NCBI RefSeq assembly: GCF_019303495.1
Contig: NZ_JAEVFI010000015.1
Coordinates: 30,434-94,433 of the forward strand
DNA: 64,000 nt
DNA from: Streptomyces sp. JJ66
GTDB lineage: Bacteria > Actinomycetota > Actinomycetes > Streptomycetales > Streptomycetaceae
Direction: 5' to 3'
Both the position numbers and the translations under genes were made by a program. How positions within the stretch are numbered: the first letter of the stretch is position 1; the number at the start of each line of letters is the position of its first letter. Of the stretch, positions 1 to 9,178 are shown in pieces. The notes below the pieces were generated by a model. The model searched no databases. It was given only the letters and a program-made list of their open reading frames with translations, and was not told the DNA's origin.

Positions 1-1
1 C

Positions 2-214
2 CACAAGGGCCAGGAGCTCTACGCCATCAAGGGCCTGCCGCCCAACCTGCTGCGCATCCCCACCGGCTGCCCCTTCCACCCGCGCTGCCCGCGCGCCCGC
101 GACGTGTGCGTGGCCGAGGAACCGCCGCTGTACGAGGTCACCGAGCCGGGCGGCACACCGATCCCGGGGCGCGCCAGCGGCTGCCACTTCTGGAAGGAGA
201 CGCTGCATGGCTGA
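2..214 (+). CDS. Oligopeptide ABC transporter ATPase, OppD/DppD type (3' end only)
   Basis: The last 70 codons of an ABC ATPase are present; the rest lies outside the window. The visible part carries the C-terminal motif of peptide/nickel transporter ATPases (oligo_HPY region): GCPFHPRCP followed by C-x5-PP and a final GCHFW, which places it in the OppD/DppD group. It would energise import of short peptides at the inner face of the membrane together with the next gene. Its stop overlaps the next start by 8 bases, so the two are translationally coupled. The ATP-binding core cannot be judged. Confidence 0.88.
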   Translation, partial: HKGQELYAIKGLPPNLLRIPTGCPFHPRCPRARDVCVAEEPPLYEVTEPGGTPIPGRASGCHFWKETLHG

Positions 215-1259
215 CGCCGAGCCGGTGCTGGAGGTCCGCGACCTGGTCAAGCACTTCCCGCTCACCCAGGGCATCGTCTTCAAGCGGCAGATCGGTGCCG
301 TGCGGGCGGTGGACGGCGTCTCCTTCACGCTGCACCGGGGCGAGACGCTGGGCATCGTGGGTGAGTCCGGCTGTGGCAAGTCCACCGTGGCCAAGCTGCT
401 CGTCAGCCTGGAAAAGCCGACGTCCGGGCAGATCCTCTACAAGGGTGAGGACATTACGCGGTTGTCGGGGCGGGCGCTGAAGGCGGTGCGGCGGAACATC
501 CAGATGGTGTTCCAGGACCCGTACACCTCGCTCAACCCGCGCATGACGGTGGGTGACATCATCGGTGAGCCCTTCGACATCCATCCCGAGGTGGCCCCGA
601 AGGGTGAGCGGCGGCGCAAGGTGCAAGAGCTGCTGGACGTCGTCGGGCTGAACCCGGAGTACATCAACCGGTATCCGCACCAGTTCTCCGGCGGCCAGCG
701 CCAGCGCATCGGCATCGCCCGCGGACTCGCCCTCAACCCCGAGATCATCGTCGCCGACGAGCCGGTCTCCGCGCTCGACGTCTCCGTGCAGGCACAGGTG
801 GTCAACCTGATGGAGCGCCTGCAGGCGGAGTTCGGGCTCTCCTACCTCTTCATCGCGCACGACCTGTCCGTGGTGCGGCACATCTCCGACCGGGTCGGCG
901 TGATGTACCTGGGCAAGCTCGTGGAACTGGGCACCGACCACGAGATCTACGAGCACCCCACCCACCCCTACACACAGGCGCTGCTGTCCGCCGTCCCGGT
1001 GCCGGACCCGGAGCTGGCCGGACGCCGCGAGCGCATCATCCTCACCGGTGACGTGCCCTCCCCGGCCAACCCGCCCACCGGCTGCCGCTTCCGCACCCGC
1101 TGCTGGAAGGCGCGGGAGCGGTGTGCGCTGGAGGTCCCGCCGCTGGCCGTGCCCGCCGAGTACCGGTACGCCGAAGGCCCCGCCCACCACGACTCCGCCT
1201 GCTTCTTCGCCGAGGACGACCCCGCGGTGACGGCCCCGGACACCCCGGCCCAGCACTGA
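207..1259 (+). CDS. Oligopeptide ABC transporter ATPase, OppF/DppF type
   Basis: A 350-residue ATPase that pairs with the upstream OppD-type subunit to drive peptide uptake. Walker [10 protein letters not shown] lies near residues 52-60, the signature [17 protein letters not shown] and Walker B IIVADEP near 155-190, and an H-loop (FIAHDLSVV) follows. The C-terminal oligo_HPY region has GCRFRTRCW. The length is normal. The ATG at 207 overlaps the preceding gene and sits after AAGGAG at 194-199, so the start is well supported. It is the last gene of the transporter operon. The peptide specificity cannot be read from the sequence. Confidence 0.93.
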   Translation: MADAEPVLEVRDLVKHFPLTQGIVFKRQIGAVRAVDGVSFTLHRGETLGIVGESGCGKSTVAKLLVSLEKPTSGQILYKGEDITRLSGRALKAVRRNIQMVFQDPYTSLNPRMTVGDIIGEPFDIHPEVAPKGERRRKVQELLDVVGLNPEYINRYPHQFSGGQRQRIGIARGLALNPEIIVADEPVSALDVSVQAQVVNLMERLQAEFGLSYLFIAHDLSVVRHISDRVGVMYLGKLVELGTDHEIYEHPTHPYTQALLSAVPVPDPELAGRRERIILTGDVPSPANPPTGCRFRTRCWKARERCALEVPPLAVPAEYRYAEGPAHHDSACFFAEDDPAVTAPDTPAQH

Positions 1260-1719
1260 CCGCCCGCCCGGAGCCGGGTCCGGGTGCCGTGGCTGGTGGT
1301 TTGGCCGGGTGGCGGGAAGGGGTAGAGCGCCCGGTGGCAGCAGGCGCTTGGCAGCCCGGGGCGGCCATCCCGGGCGGAAGGAGGCGACGTGCACGGAGCG
1401 CGAGTTCCGGTATGCCGCAGCCGGGCCGTACCCGCGCGCCGGGGCCGTCCGCGCTCGGTGGGGCGTGCGCCCCCGTCTGCTCCCGTGCACCGCGCTGTGC
1501 CGTCCCCCGGGGTCGCTATGATCGTTGCGCGGCATGGGCGTGGGGGTATGCAGTACGTGCTATTCCCGTGTCATAGGCCGCAGTTGGGCCTGCTGGGCGT
1601 GCCGCGCACACCGGTACACCGGTATGCCCGGTACCACCACAACCGATCCGCATGAGTCCTTCCCCGTCCCGACCGCCCCTCCCGTGGGCGGCCGACGCAG
1701 TCCTTGGAGGTGAACCGCC
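1260..1719. other. Intergenic stretch with hairpin, candidate -10 and a strong isolated Shine-Dalgarno
   Basis: 460 bases without a convincing gene. A 6-bp-stem hairpin (CCCGGA/TCCGGG, 1267-1284) just after oppF could be a weak terminator. AAGGAGG at 1379-1385 precedes a GTG at 1389 that opens an 88-codon frame with poor codon bias (rare CTA, weak third-position GC); I do not call it a gene. A TATGAT hexamer at 1517-1522 is a possible -10 for the downstream small gene. CCGGTA occurs three times at 1611, 1619 and 1628, spaced 8-9 bases. Confidence 0.4.
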
Positions 1720-1914
1720 GTGGCACTCGAGATTTCGGCGGTGGTGCTGCTGGCGATCATCGTCTTCTTGCTGATCAAGAAGTCAGGACTGAAGGGCATG
1801 CACGCGGTGATCTGCGTGCTGTTCGGGTTCTTCCTCGCCAGCTCCTCGGTCGCGCCCACCATCAGCGAGTTCACCTCGAGTGTCGCCAACATGCTGGGCA
1901 GCGTCAGCTTCTGA
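1720..1914 (+). CDS. Small two-helix membrane protein of unknown function
   Basis: A 64-residue protein with an N-terminal hydrophobic helix (about residues 4-19), a short basic loop KKSGLKG, and a second helix (about 27-42), then a polar Ser/Thr-rich tail. The GTG start is set by GGAGGTG at 1705-1711, 8 bases upstream. It probably sits in the cytoplasmic membrane with both ends on the same side. It has no recognisable domain. It stands alone upstream of mshB, whose own -10-like element lies in the 36-base gap, so the two need not be co-transcribed. Confidence 0.75.
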   Translation: MALEISAVVLLAIIVFLLIKKSGLKGMHAVICVLFGFFLASSSVAPTISEFTSSVANMLGSVSF

Positions 1915-1950
1915 CCGGCTCCCGGCCGGCACCGCGTAGGCTCGGGTGCC

Positions 1951-2832
1951 ATGACGGAGCCCGCACCGCCCTTCGAGCGACGCCTGCTGCTCGTCCACGC
2001 CCACCCGGACGACGAGTCGATCAACAACGGCGCCACCATGGCCGCCTACGCCGCCGACGGCGCGCAGGTCACGCTCGTCACCTGCACGCTGGGCGAGGAG
2101 GGCGAGGTCATCCCGCCCGCCCTCGCCCACCTGGCTCCGGACCGCGAGGACACCCTCGGCGCCCACCGCATCGGCGAACTGCGCGCCGCCATGCAAGCCC
2201 TGGGCGTCACCGACCACCGCTTCCTCGGCGGCGCCGGGCGCTACCGCGACTCCGGCATGATGGGCGCCGAGCAGAACCGGCGTCCGCGGTGCTTCTGGCA
2301 GGCCGACCTCGACGAGGCGGCCGGACTGCTGGCGGAGGTGATCCGGCAGCAGCAGCCCCAGGTGCTCGTCACCTACGGACCCGACGGCGGCTACGGCCAC
2401 CCCGACCACATCCAGGCCCACCGCGTGGCGACGCGTGCCGTCGAACTGGCCGCCGACGCCGCCCACGCCCCCGACGCGGGCGCGCCGCACCGGGTGGCGC
2501 GCGTGCTGTGGAACTGCGTGCCGCGTTCCGCCGTCACCCCCGAGGCGTTCGCGGGTAACCCGTTCCCGCGCAGCGCCGCCGCCGCCGACGTGCCCGGCGT
2601 GGTGGCCGACGCCGAGGTCGCCGTCCGGATCGACGGCGGGCCGCACGCCGCCGCCGCGAAGGCCGCCGCCCTGCGCGCGCACGCCACCCAGGTCACCGTG
2701 GACGGCGACTGGTTCGCGCTGTCCAACGGGCTCGGCCAGCCGCTGCACACCGTCGAGTGCTACCGCCTGCCCCCGGGCGCCCCTCCCGTGCCGGGAGCCG
2801 GGGACGACCTCTTCGCCGGAGTGTTCGGGTGA
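1951..2832 (+). CDS. mshB: N-acetyl-1-D-myo-inositol-2-amino-2-deoxy-alpha-D-glucopyranoside deacetylase (MshB)
   Basis: Zinc deacetylase that converts GlcNAc-Ins to GlcN-Ins in mycothiol biosynthesis, the main low-molecular-weight thiol of actinomycetes. The PIG-L/LmbE-type motif AHPDDE (about residues 17-22) supplies metal ligands, with the third ligand in GHPDH near residue 150. The length of 293 is typical. There is no Shine-Dalgarno; TAGGCT at 1937-1942 is 8 bases before the ATG, suggesting a leaderless message. Its stop overlaps the next GTG by 4 bases. Mycoredoxin (62648-62905), a mycothiol partner, is also in this window. Confidence 0.95.
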   Translation: MTEPAPPFERRLLLVHAHPDDESINNGATMAAYAADGAQVTLVTCTLGEEGEVIPPALAHLAPDREDTLGAHRIGELRAAMQALGVTDHRFLGGAGRYRDSGMMGAEQNRRPRCFWQADLDEAAGLLAEVIRQQQPQVLVTYGPDGGYGHPDHIQAHRVATRAVELAADAAHAPDAGAPHRVARVLWNCVPRSAVTPEAFAGNPFPRSAAAADVPGVVADAEVAVRIDGGPHAAAAKAAALRAHATQVTVDGDWFALSNGLGQPLHTVECYRLPPGAPPVPGAGDDLFAGVFG

Positions 2833-3212
2833 ACCCCGCCCGACTCGCCGGGCTCCTGCTGCTCGCGGTGCTCGCCGGGGCCGCCGCGCTCGCCGGTGCC
2901 CTGGTGCACGCCGTGTGGTTCCCCGGCGGCCTGCTGCTCGCCCTGGCCGGGACGGCGGCGGTGTGCGTGGGCGGCTCGCTGCTGTTCGGCACGCGGGGCG
3001 GGGCCGCCGTGCCCGCCGTCGCATGGGCCCTGACCGTCCTGCTGCTGATCATGTGGTCCCGGCCTGAGGGCGACCTGCTGTTCGGGGCCGCGGTCAGCAC
3101 CTACGCCTATCTCTACGTCGGCATGATCATCGGCGTGGTCTGCGCCACCGTGCGGCCGCCCGGGCCGCCGCGATTCCGGCGTCCCGCAGACCCCGGGGGA
3201 AGCCCCCAGTAA
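2829..3212 (+). CDS. DUF6113-like small membrane protein
   Basis: A 127-residue protein read from the GTG that overlaps the mshB stop by 4 bases. It has four likely membrane helices (about 5-25, 30-50, 58-77 and 88-108) and a proline-rich cytoplasmic tail. It resembles the Streptomyces DUF6113 family found next to mshB. Function is unknown; coupling to mshB suggests co-expression but does not show a role in thiol metabolism. A start further upstream (2757) is possible but would run deep inside mshB. Confidence 0.8.
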   Translation: MNPARLAGLLLLAVLAGAAALAGALVHAVWFPGGLLLALAGTAAVCVGGSLLFGTRGGAAVPAVAWALTVLLLIMWSRPEGDLLFGAAVSTYAYLYVGMIIGVVCATVRPPGPPRFRRPADPGGSPQ

Positions 3213-3289
3213 GGTAGTGCCGCCGGCGAGCCGTACGCGCACCACCCTCAGCACGATGAGTGCGGCGCACCCAACCGGGAGATCCTGTT

Positions 3290-5155
3290 TTGAGCCGTGA
3301 AACTGACAGCTCGTATCCCTCGGGGAACGAGCCGGACGAGCCGAAGACCGAGACGACGCTGACGACGCGTATCCGGATCAACATCCCCGGATCGCGGCCC
3401 ATTCCGCCGGTCGTCATGCGCAAGCCGGTGAGCGAGTCCGACGCCCAGCCGGACGCCGGTGCCGCCCAGCCCGCCGCCGGCGAGCAGGGCGCCGGCGAGC
3501 AGGCCGCCGCATCCGCCGGGGGCGACCCCGGGGACGGAGGCGCGCGGGAGACCAGCTCCTGGTTCGCGCCGCGCAAGCCGCCCAGCAGCTCGCCGCCGCT
3601 GGACGGCGAACAGGACCCCGCCGCCGGTCCCGTGCCGCCGCAGGGGCCGCACGGCCCGTACCCGGGCGCGGAAGCGCACCCTCCGGCTCCCGGCGGCCCG
3701 TTCGGTACGCCGCCCCACGGCACCGCCCTGGCACCGGGCGCGAGCGGGCCCGGCCCCGGCGCTCCCGGTGACCGCACGCCCGGCCCTCCCAGCCTGCCCG
3801 GCTTCGGCGGCCCCACCGCTGACGTGCCCGGAGCCACCGCGCCCGGATACGACGCGCCGGAGGGGGTGCCCGGCCCGCCGTATCCGGGGGCGCCGGAGGC
3901 GGGTGCGCCTGGCGCCGTGCCGCCTGCCGGGCCCACGACCGGGCCTGGCACCGGCGAGATGCCGCTGCTGCCCCCCGAGTTCCGCCTGGACCGCCAGGCG
4001 GCCGCCGCCCAGCGGCCACCCGGCCCGCCGCCCGTGCTGGCCCCGCCCGCCGGCGGTGGCAGCGGGGCCACCGCCCCCGGCGCGCCGCCCGGCACCGACG
4101 CGCAGGACCCCGAGGGGTACTTCGACGAGCCGGAGCTGAGCGCGCCCGAACCGCCCGCTCCCGTCAGCCCCCAGGCGGCGTCCTCCGCCAAGCCGCCCGC
4201 CCGTAAGGGCCGCTCCAAACTCGTGCTGCTCGGGGTGGCCGCCGCGGGCGTGCTGGGCATCGCCTACGGGGCCGGGCTGCTCCTGAACCACGCCGATGTG
4301 CCGGGCGGTACCACCGTGCTCGGCGTGGACATCGGCGGCAACAGCCGGGAGGAGGCCGTCGCCGCGCTGGAGCAGAAGATCGGCGAACGGGTGACCACGC
4401 CGCTGACGCTGGAGGCCCAGGGGCAGACGTACGAGCTGAAGCCCAGCGTGGCCGGGCTCTCCTTCGACCCGGAGGCCACCGTGGAGTCGGTGTCGGGACG
4501 CGAGTACAACCCGGTCGCCGTCATCGGCTCGCTGGTCGGCGGTGAGCACCCCGCGGACCCGGTCTTCACCGTGGACGAGGAGAAGCTGCGTGTCGCCCTC
4601 GCTGACCTGGCCGGTGACTCCGGCGCCGCCGCCGAGGACGCCGGGATCACGTTCGAAAACGGCGAACCCGTCGTGCGGCGCGGCGGCTCCACCGAACGGA
4701 TCGACGCGGAGCAGGCCGCCGGGGACGTCGAGGAGGCGTACCGCGAGCGGGCCGCGACGGGGCAGGACACGACGATCACCCTCCCGGTCAGCGAGCAGGG
4801 GCCGCAGGTCAGCGACGCGGAGTTCGAGCGTGCGCTGGAGGAGTTCGCCCGGCCCGCGATGTCCGGCCTGGTCACCGTGCGCGCGGGCACGGCGGAGATC
4901 AGTTTCAGCCCGGAGCGCTCGCTGCCGAAGTTCCTGTCCATGCGCCCCAGCGGCGAGGGCACGCTCGTAGACCACTACGACCTGGAGGCGCTGGAGTCGC
5001 TGTACGGCAGCACGTTCGACGGGGTACTCGTCACCCGGGGCGACGGCAGCCAGACCCCGGTGACGCCGCAGGACGTGGCGGGGGCGCTGCGGACCGCGCT
5101 CACCGAGACGGACCCGGCCCAGCGGGTGGCCGTCATTCCGCTGAACGGGAACTAG
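3290..5155 (+). CDS. Membrane-anchored protein with extracytoplasmic peptidoglycan-binding (VanW-type PG_binding_4) repeats
   Basis: About 621 residues. Residues 1-300 are a Pro/Gly/Ala-rich cytoplasmic region with no fold visible; one membrane helix follows near residues 310-328 (LVLLGVAAAGVLGIAYGAGLL). The exported part begins with the VanW-associated pattern GVDIGGNSREEAVAAL and a second related segment near 400-500, which in the family bind peptidoglycan. The preferred start is a TTG at 3290, placed 8 bases after GGGAG; an in-frame GTG at 3260 is the alternative. It is probably a cell-wall-linked envelope protein; no enzyme motif is visible. Confidence 0.82.
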   Translation: MSRETDSSYPSGNEPDEPKTETTLTTRIRINIPGSRPIPPVVMRKPVSESDAQPDAGAAQPAAGEQGAGEQAAASAGGDPGDGGARETSSWFAPRKPPSSSPPLDGEQDPAAGPVPPQGPHGPYPGAEAHPPAPGGPFGTPPHGTALAPGASGPGPGAPGDRTPGPPSLPGFGGPTADVPGATAPGYDAPEGVPGPPYPGAPEAGAPGAVPPAGPTTGPGTGEMPLLPPEFRLDRQAAAAQRPPGPPPVLAPPAGGGSGATAPGAPPGTDAQDPEGYFDEPELSAPEPPAPVSPQAASSAKPPARKGRSKLVLLGVAAAGVLGIAYGAGLLLNHADVPGGTTVLGVDIGGNSREEAVAALEQKIGERVTTPLTLEAQGQTYELKPSVAGLSFDPEATVESVSGREYNPVAVIGSLVGGEHPADPVFTVDEEKLRVALADLAGDSGAAAEDAGITFENGEPVVRRGGSTERIDAEQAAGDVEEAYRERAATGQDTTITLPVSEQGPQVSDAEFERALEEFARPAMSGLVTVRAGTAEISFSPERSLPKFLSMRPSGEGTLVDHYDLEALESLYGSTFDGVLVTRGDGSQTPVTPQDVAGALRTALTETDPAQRVAVIPLNGN

Positions 5156-5162
5156 CTCCCAC

Positions 5163-5217
5163 CCCCGCCCCGCGTTCGTTGGTCCTGCCGTCAGGAGGCG
5201 TCGGGTGCGGGGCGGGG
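5163..5217. terminator. Bidirectional hairpin between convergent genes
   Basis: An 11-bp perfect stem (CCCCGCCCCGC at 5163-5173 with its complement at 5207-5217) encloses a smaller CCTG/CAGG hairpin. It lies between the stop of the peptidoglycan-binding gene and the stop of the convergent SirB1-like gene. It has no long U run, as is common in this GC range. Confidence 0.65.
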
Positions 5218-5224
5218 TTGGGGG

Positions 5225-6283
5225 TCAGTTCAGGCGGGCGCGGGCGGCGCGGGCCTCGTGGCGGATCGACTCGGCCGTCTGTGGCTCGACGCCGGCGAGG
5301 ACAGCCGCGTAGTCCTCCAGCGCGTCGGCTCCGGCGCGGAAGTCGCCGCGTTCCACCAGCAGACGCGCCCGCTCGTAGCGCAGCTGCGCCGGGTGGCGGG
5401 GGAGCAGCAGGGACAGTTCCACCGCCCACAGCCGCACGCCGCTGCGCTCGGGGCGGCCCGCGGCCCAGGCCCGGATGTTGCCCAGGACGCGCAGTACGAC
5501 GTCGAGCGGATCGGCGGCCCGCAGCATGGCCGGGGTCAGCGGCGTGCCCGTGGCTGACGCCACGAATGCTGAGGCGTCCTCGGCGGACAGCACATCGCCG
5601 CCGTTGAACGGATCGACCAGCACGTGCTCCGCGCCGTCGGTGCCGGGCGCACCGCCCGGGTCGCCGAAGCCGACGACGAAGTGGCCGGGCAGCGCCACCC
5701 CGTGCACCGGCGCGCCCGCCCGGCGGGCCACCTCGATCCACACCACCGACAGCAGGATCGGCAGCCCGCGCCGACGCCGCAGGACCGCGCTCAGCAGGGA
5801 CGACTCCAGCCGTTCGTAGTCGCCCGCGGTGCCGTGGAAGCCCTCGCGGGTGCCGAGCAGCGCGGCGAGTGCGTCGGCCCACTCGCGGGGCGTGCGCCGG
5901 GGGGCGTAGGGAAGCGAACCGGTGAGGCGGTCGAGTTCGATCTGCGCGGCGTCGATCAGCGCGTCGATCCGGCCGCCCGGCGGCAGCGCCTCCCCGTCCG
6001 GCGCGTGCCCGTCGTCCCGGCCCTGCCCGTCGCCCCGGCCCTGCGCGTCGTCCCGGCCCGGCGCGGTGTCGCGGCCCTGCGCGGCGTCCCGGTTCCGCGC
6101 GTCGTCCCGCGCGGGCGCGGGGCGGTCCGGGGCCGGGCGGGTGGCGTCCGGTGGCTGCTCGCCGCCCGCGGCGCTGATGAGCAGGCACAGCAGGGCCAGG
6201 TCGGGCCGCTCCGCGCGCGCGGCCCGGGCGAACCGCTCGCGCACCTCGGCACCGTCGTCCGGGGTCGGCAGGGAGTGCGGCAT
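5225..6283 (-). CDS. SirB1-family transglutaminase-like protein with hexapeptide repeat insert
   Basis: 352 residues. The C-terminal two thirds matches the SirB1/transglutaminase-like fold: RRRRGLPILLSVVWIEVARR, then GVALPGHFVVGF, followed by a helical TPR_9-like end. Between the short N-terminal segment and this domain lies a hydrophilic insert rich in R, D, G and Q made of six 18-bp repeats. The catalytic triad of true transglutaminases is not obvious. It is convergent with the upstream gene and followed, on the same strand, by nothing close. Function in actinomycetes is unknown. Confidence 0.82.
   Translation of the reverse strand: MPHSLPTPDDGAEVRERFARAARAERPDLALLCLLISAAGGEQPPDATRPAPDRPAPARDDARNRDAAQGRDTAPGRDDAQGRGDGQGRDDGHAPDGEALPPGGRIDALIDAAQIELDRLTGSLPYAPRRTPREWADALAALLGTREGFHGTAGDYERLESSLLSAVLRRRRGLPILLSVVWIEVARRAGAPVHGVALPGHFVVGFGDPGGAPGTDGAEHVLVDPFNGGDVLSAEDASAFVASATGTPLTPAMLRAADPLDVVLRVLGNIRAWAAGRPERSGVRLWAVELSLLLPRHPAQLRYERARLLVERGDFRAGADALEDYAAVLAGVEPQTAESIRHEARAARARLN
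6010..6117 (-). repeat. Six degenerate 18-bp tandem repeats inside the SirB1-like gene
   Basis: Six consecutive 18-base units (6010, 6028, 6046, 6064, 6082, 6100) each resemble CGTCGTCCCGGCCCTGCG on the + strand. On the coding strand they give hexapeptides such as GRDDAQ, GRDTAP and GRGDGQ. They form a charged linker and could vary in copy number between strains. Confidence 0.8.
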
Positions 6284-6296
6284 CGGCGTCCCTCCC

Positions 6297-7307
6297 TCAG
6301 CCGCGCGGCGCGCGGTAGTGGTGGTAGGTGTGGTGCGGGGCGAACCCCAGGCGGGTGTAGAGCCCGAGGGCCGCCGCGTTGTCGTGCTCGACCTGGAGGT
6401 AGCCGGCGGACGCGCCCTCGGCGAGCGCCTGCCGGGCGAGCGCGGCCATCACCGCGTGGGCCAGGCCCTGGCGGCGCCGGTCCGGGTTCACCTCGACGGC
6501 GGCGAAGCCCGCCCAGCGGCCGTCCACGACGCAGCGGCCGATGGCGGCAGGGCGCGCGGCCCCGGCGGGCGCTCCCGGCACGGTCGCGAACCACACCGAG
6601 GGGCCACCACCGAGTACGCGCAGCACCTCGGGCCCGGGTTCGCCGGACCGCTGGTACCGGCCCAGCCAGGCCGCGCCCGGAGCGCGGTCCAGGCGGACGG
6701 CGACCTCGGACCCGGCCTCCTCGGCGGCGTCCAGCACGGGAGCGAGCCCGGCGATACGCACCTCCGCGGAGACCTCGCGCACCCAGCCGCGCTCCGCCAG
6801 CGCCGCCGCCAGCAGCTCGTCCGCGCCCTCGGCGCCCGTGCCGACCTGCACGTAGGCGGGCAGCGCGCGGCGGGCGTACCAGGCGGTGACGTGCTCCAGC
6901 GCGGCGTCCAGCGGCAGCCCCGGCTCACCCAGGGCCAGGACCGAGTTCGCGCGCCGGGTGAAGCCGCCGGAGGCGCGCAGGGTCCACTCGCCCAGCGGTT
7001 CGCTCTCCACCGGGGGCCAGCCGCGGGCGGCCACCCGGGTCAGCTCGGTGAAGGAAGCCGCTGGCAGGTCGCGGCGGCGGGCCGGGGCGGGCGGCACCAC
7101 CTTGCCGGCCACCAGCCGCTCCTGGGGGATGCGCACGGCGACGCCGTTCTTCCGGGTGACGCACACCACTCCGGCTGTCCATGATGTGAGCACGCCGACG
7201 GTGTCCGTCAGGTGCGCGCCGGTGTCACCGGGATCGGTCATACTGCGCAAGGAGACGCGTTTTCCCACGTCGGCGGGGGTAACCCGCACCTCCAGCCGTC
7301 CGCTCAT
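6297..7307 (-). CDS. GNAT-family N-acetyltransferase
   Basis: 336 residues. The C-terminal half has the GNAT acetyl-CoA site: GFAAVEVNPDRRRQGLAHAV (R-x-x-G-x-A pattern) near residues 265-285, and a terminal ALYTRLGF-type strand (AALGLYTRLGF). The N-terminal third is an OB-like segment preceding it. The substrate is unknown. The start is uncertain: ATG at 7307 (MSGRLEV) or the GTG at 7319; neither has a good Shine-Dalgarno. It is divergent from the ferredoxin gene. Confidence 0.85.
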   Translation of the reverse strand: MSGRLEVRVTPADVGKRVSLRSMTDPGDTGAHLTDTVGVLTSWTAGVVCVTRKNGVAVRIPQERLVAGKVVPPAPARRRDLPAASFTELTRVAARGWPPVESEPLGEWTLRASGGFTRRANSVLALGEPGLPLDAALEHVTAWYARRALPAYVQVGTGAEGADELLAAALAERGWVREVSAEVRIAGLAPVLDAAEEAGSEVAVRLDRAPGAAWLGRYQRSGEPGPEVLRVLGGGPSVWFATVPGAPAGAARPAAIGRCVVDGRWAGFAAVEVNPDRRRQGLAHAVMAALARQALAEGASAGYLQVEHDNAAALGLYTRLGFAPHHTYHHYRAPRG

Positions 7308-7432
7308 GGTGAATTCCACTGCTCTGCCTGACCCTCTTGTTCAGCTGCTGCCCCGGAACCGCGATACTAGGTGTGGGCATCGACGACGCCGCGCTCCCGC
7401 GCGATACGGCCCTACCGAGGAGGAACGACAGC

Positions 7433-7759
7433 GTGACCTACGTCATCGCGCAGCCTTGTGTCGACCTGAAGGACAAGGCGTGCATCGAGGAGTGCCCCGT
7501 CGACTGCATCTACGAGGGCAAGCGGTCCTTGTACATCCACCCGGACGAATGCGTCGACTGCGGGGCCTGTGAGCCGGTGTGCCCGGTAGAAGCGATCTTC
7601 TACGAGGACGACACCCCGGAGGAGTGGCAGGACTTCTACAAGGCGAACGTCGAGTTCTTCGACGAGCTCGGCTCGCCCGGCGGCGCCAGCAAGCTCGGCC
7701 TGATCGACCGGGACCACCCGGTCGTCGCCGCGCTGCCGCCGCAGGAGCACGACGAGTGA
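7433..7759 (+). CDS. fdxA: Seven-iron ferredoxin (3Fe-4S/4Fe-4S)
   Basis: A 108-residue FdxA-type ferredoxin that carries electrons for redox enzymes in the cytoplasm. The first cluster motif is C-x7-C-x3-CP (CVDLKDKACIEECP), the second CVDCGACEPVCP, followed by the typical AIFYEDD tail. GTG at 7433 is fixed by GAGGAGG at 7417-7423. The gene has its own leader and a hairpin immediately after its stop, so it is probably monocistronic. Confidence 0.95.
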   Translation: MTYVIAQPCVDLKDKACIEECPVDCIYEGKRSLYIHPDECVDCGACEPVCPVEAIFYEDDTPEEWQDFYKANVEFFDELGSPGGASKLGLIDRDHPVVAALPPQEHDE

Positions 7760-7765
7760 CACCCA

Positions 7766-7826
7766 GGGCGTGTTCCGGGAGTCCCGTCTGGCTGGGGGCG
7801 AACGACGCTACTTCCGGAACCCGCCC
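7766..7826 (+). terminator. Hairpin after fdxA
   Basis: Two 16-base arms (7766-7781 and 7811-7826) pair with one mismatch and one G-T wobble around a 29-base loop, starting 7 bases after the fdxA stop. There is no U run; called from position and symmetry. Confidence 0.55.
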
Positions 7827-7940
7827 TAGGCGCACCCCGCGCGGCCGCCGCACCGTCTGACCGTCCCAGGCCGACGGCGGCCCCGCGCGGCGGTCGCCTG
7901 TGGCGCGCCCGGTGCACTCCGGCGTGCCACACCCGTCCCG

Positions 7941-7968
7941 GTCCCGTACGGCGTGTGCCGTGCGGGAC
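7941..7968. other. 12-bp hairpin with GTGT loop upstream of dapC
   Basis: GTCCCGTACGGC (7941-7952) pairs with 7957-7968 through one G-T wobble, with a 4-base loop. It lies 48 bases before the dapC start, so it could be a second terminator or part of the dapC leader. Confidence 0.45.
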
Positions 7969-8015
7969 CGACGCGTATCCCGACCCCGCAGGCCCCAGGA
8001 AAGTGAGCCATCGAC

Positions 8016-9110
8016 GTGCCGACCCTGTCCTCCCGGCTGCCGCAGTTCCCCTGGGACCGGCTGGAGCCCTACCAGGCCACCGCCGCCGCACACCCCGGCG
8101 GCCTCGTGGACCTCTCCGTCGGCACCCCGGTCGATCCCGTGCCGGACGTGATCCAGCGCGCGCTGGCCGACGCCGCCGACCGCCCCGGCTACCCCACCGT
8201 GTGGGGCACGGCCGAGCTGCGGGACGCCCTCGTCGGCTGGTGCGCGCGGCGGCTGGGCGCGCGGGGCCTGGAGCACCCCGGGGTGCTGCCGGTCGTCGGC
8301 TCTAAGGAACTGGTCGCCTGGCTGCCCGTACAGCTGGGGCTCGGGCCCGGCGACCGGGTCGCGTTCCCCCGGCTGGCCTACCCGACGTACGAGGTGGGCG
8401 CGCGGCTGGCCGGGGCGGAGCCCGTCGCCTACGACGAGCCGCGCGAGGTGGACCCGGCGGGGCTGCGGCTGCTGTGGCTGAACTCGCCGTCCAACCCGAC
8501 CGGCCGGGTGCTGGACGCGGACGAGCTGCGCCGCACCGTCGCCTGGGCGCGCGAGCACGGCGTGCTGCTGCTCAGCGACGAGTGCTACCTGGAGCTGGGC
8601 TGGGAGGCCGACCCCGTCTCCGTGCTGCACCCCGACGTCTGCGGCGGCAGCCACGCGGGGATCGTCGCCGTCCACTCGCTGTCCAAGCGCTCCAACCTCG
8701 CCGGGTACCGCGCGGCGTTCCTCGCCGGGGACGCGGGTGTGCTCGGCGAACTGCTGGCGATCCGCAAGCACGGCGGGATGATGGTGCCCGCGCCCGTCCA
8801 GGCCGCCACCGTCGCCGCCCTCGGGGATGACGCGCACGTCGCCGAGCAGCGCGAGCGCTACGCCGCCCGGCGGGCGGTGCTGCGGGCCGCGCTGGAGGGG
8901 CACGGCTTCCGCGTCGAGCACAGCGAGGCGTCGCTGTACCTGTGGGCCACCCGGGACGAGCCCTGCTGGGAGACCGTCGCCGCGCTCGCCGAGCGGGGCA
9001 TCCTCGTCGCCCCCGGTGACTTCTACGGCCCCGCCGGAGCGCGCTTCGTCCGCGTGGCCTTCACCGCGACGGACGCGGCGGTGGCGGCGGCGGCCCAGCG
9101 GCTGCGGTAA
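8016..9110 (+). CDS. dapC: Succinyldiaminopimelate transaminase (DapC-type class I/II aminotransferase)
   Basis: PLP-dependent aminotransferase of the succinylase branch of lysine/diaminopimelate synthesis, converting N-succinyl-2-amino-6-ketopimelate with glutamate. It has the class I/II landmarks: WLNSPSNPTGRV near residue 155, DECYLELGW near 188, and the PLP lysine in VHSLSKRSNLAGYR near residues 220-230. Its length (364) is typical. GTG at 8016 follows AGGAAAG. dapE, the next enzyme of the branch, lies 2 kb downstream, as in other actinobacteria. Confidence 0.92.
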   Translation: MPTLSSRLPQFPWDRLEPYQATAAAHPGGLVDLSVGTPVDPVPDVIQRALADAADRPGYPTVWGTAELRDALVGWCARRLGARGLEHPGVLPVVGSKELVAWLPVQLGLGPGDRVAFPRLAYPTYEVGARLAGAEPVAYDEPREVDPAGLRLLWLNSPSNPTGRVLDADELRRTVAWAREHGVLLLSDECYLELGWEADPVSVLHPDVCGGSHAGIVAVHSLSKRSNLAGYRAAFLAGDAGVLGELLAIRKHGGMMVPAPVQAATVAALGDDAHVAEQRERYAARRAVLRAALEGHGFRVEHSEASLYLWATRDEPCWETVAALAERGILVAPGDFYGPAGARFVRVAFTATDAAVAAAAQRLR

Positions 9111-9148
9111 GGGGTCGCCGTGGCCGGGCAACCGCCCGGGCACGGCGA

Positions 9149-9178
9149 AGGCCCGGGAACGCGAACGTTCCCGGGCCT
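9149..9178. terminator. Strong bidirectional terminator between dapC and the secreted protein gene
   Basis: A perfect 13-bp stem (9149-9161 with 9166-9178) closes a CGAA tetraloop. It sits between the stops of two convergent genes. Confidence 0.85.

Noticed and set aside
1609..1635. CCGGTA triple repeat as an operator
   Set aside because: Spacing is uneven (8 and 9 bases) and the motif is common in GC-rich DNA; only mentioned in the gap description.
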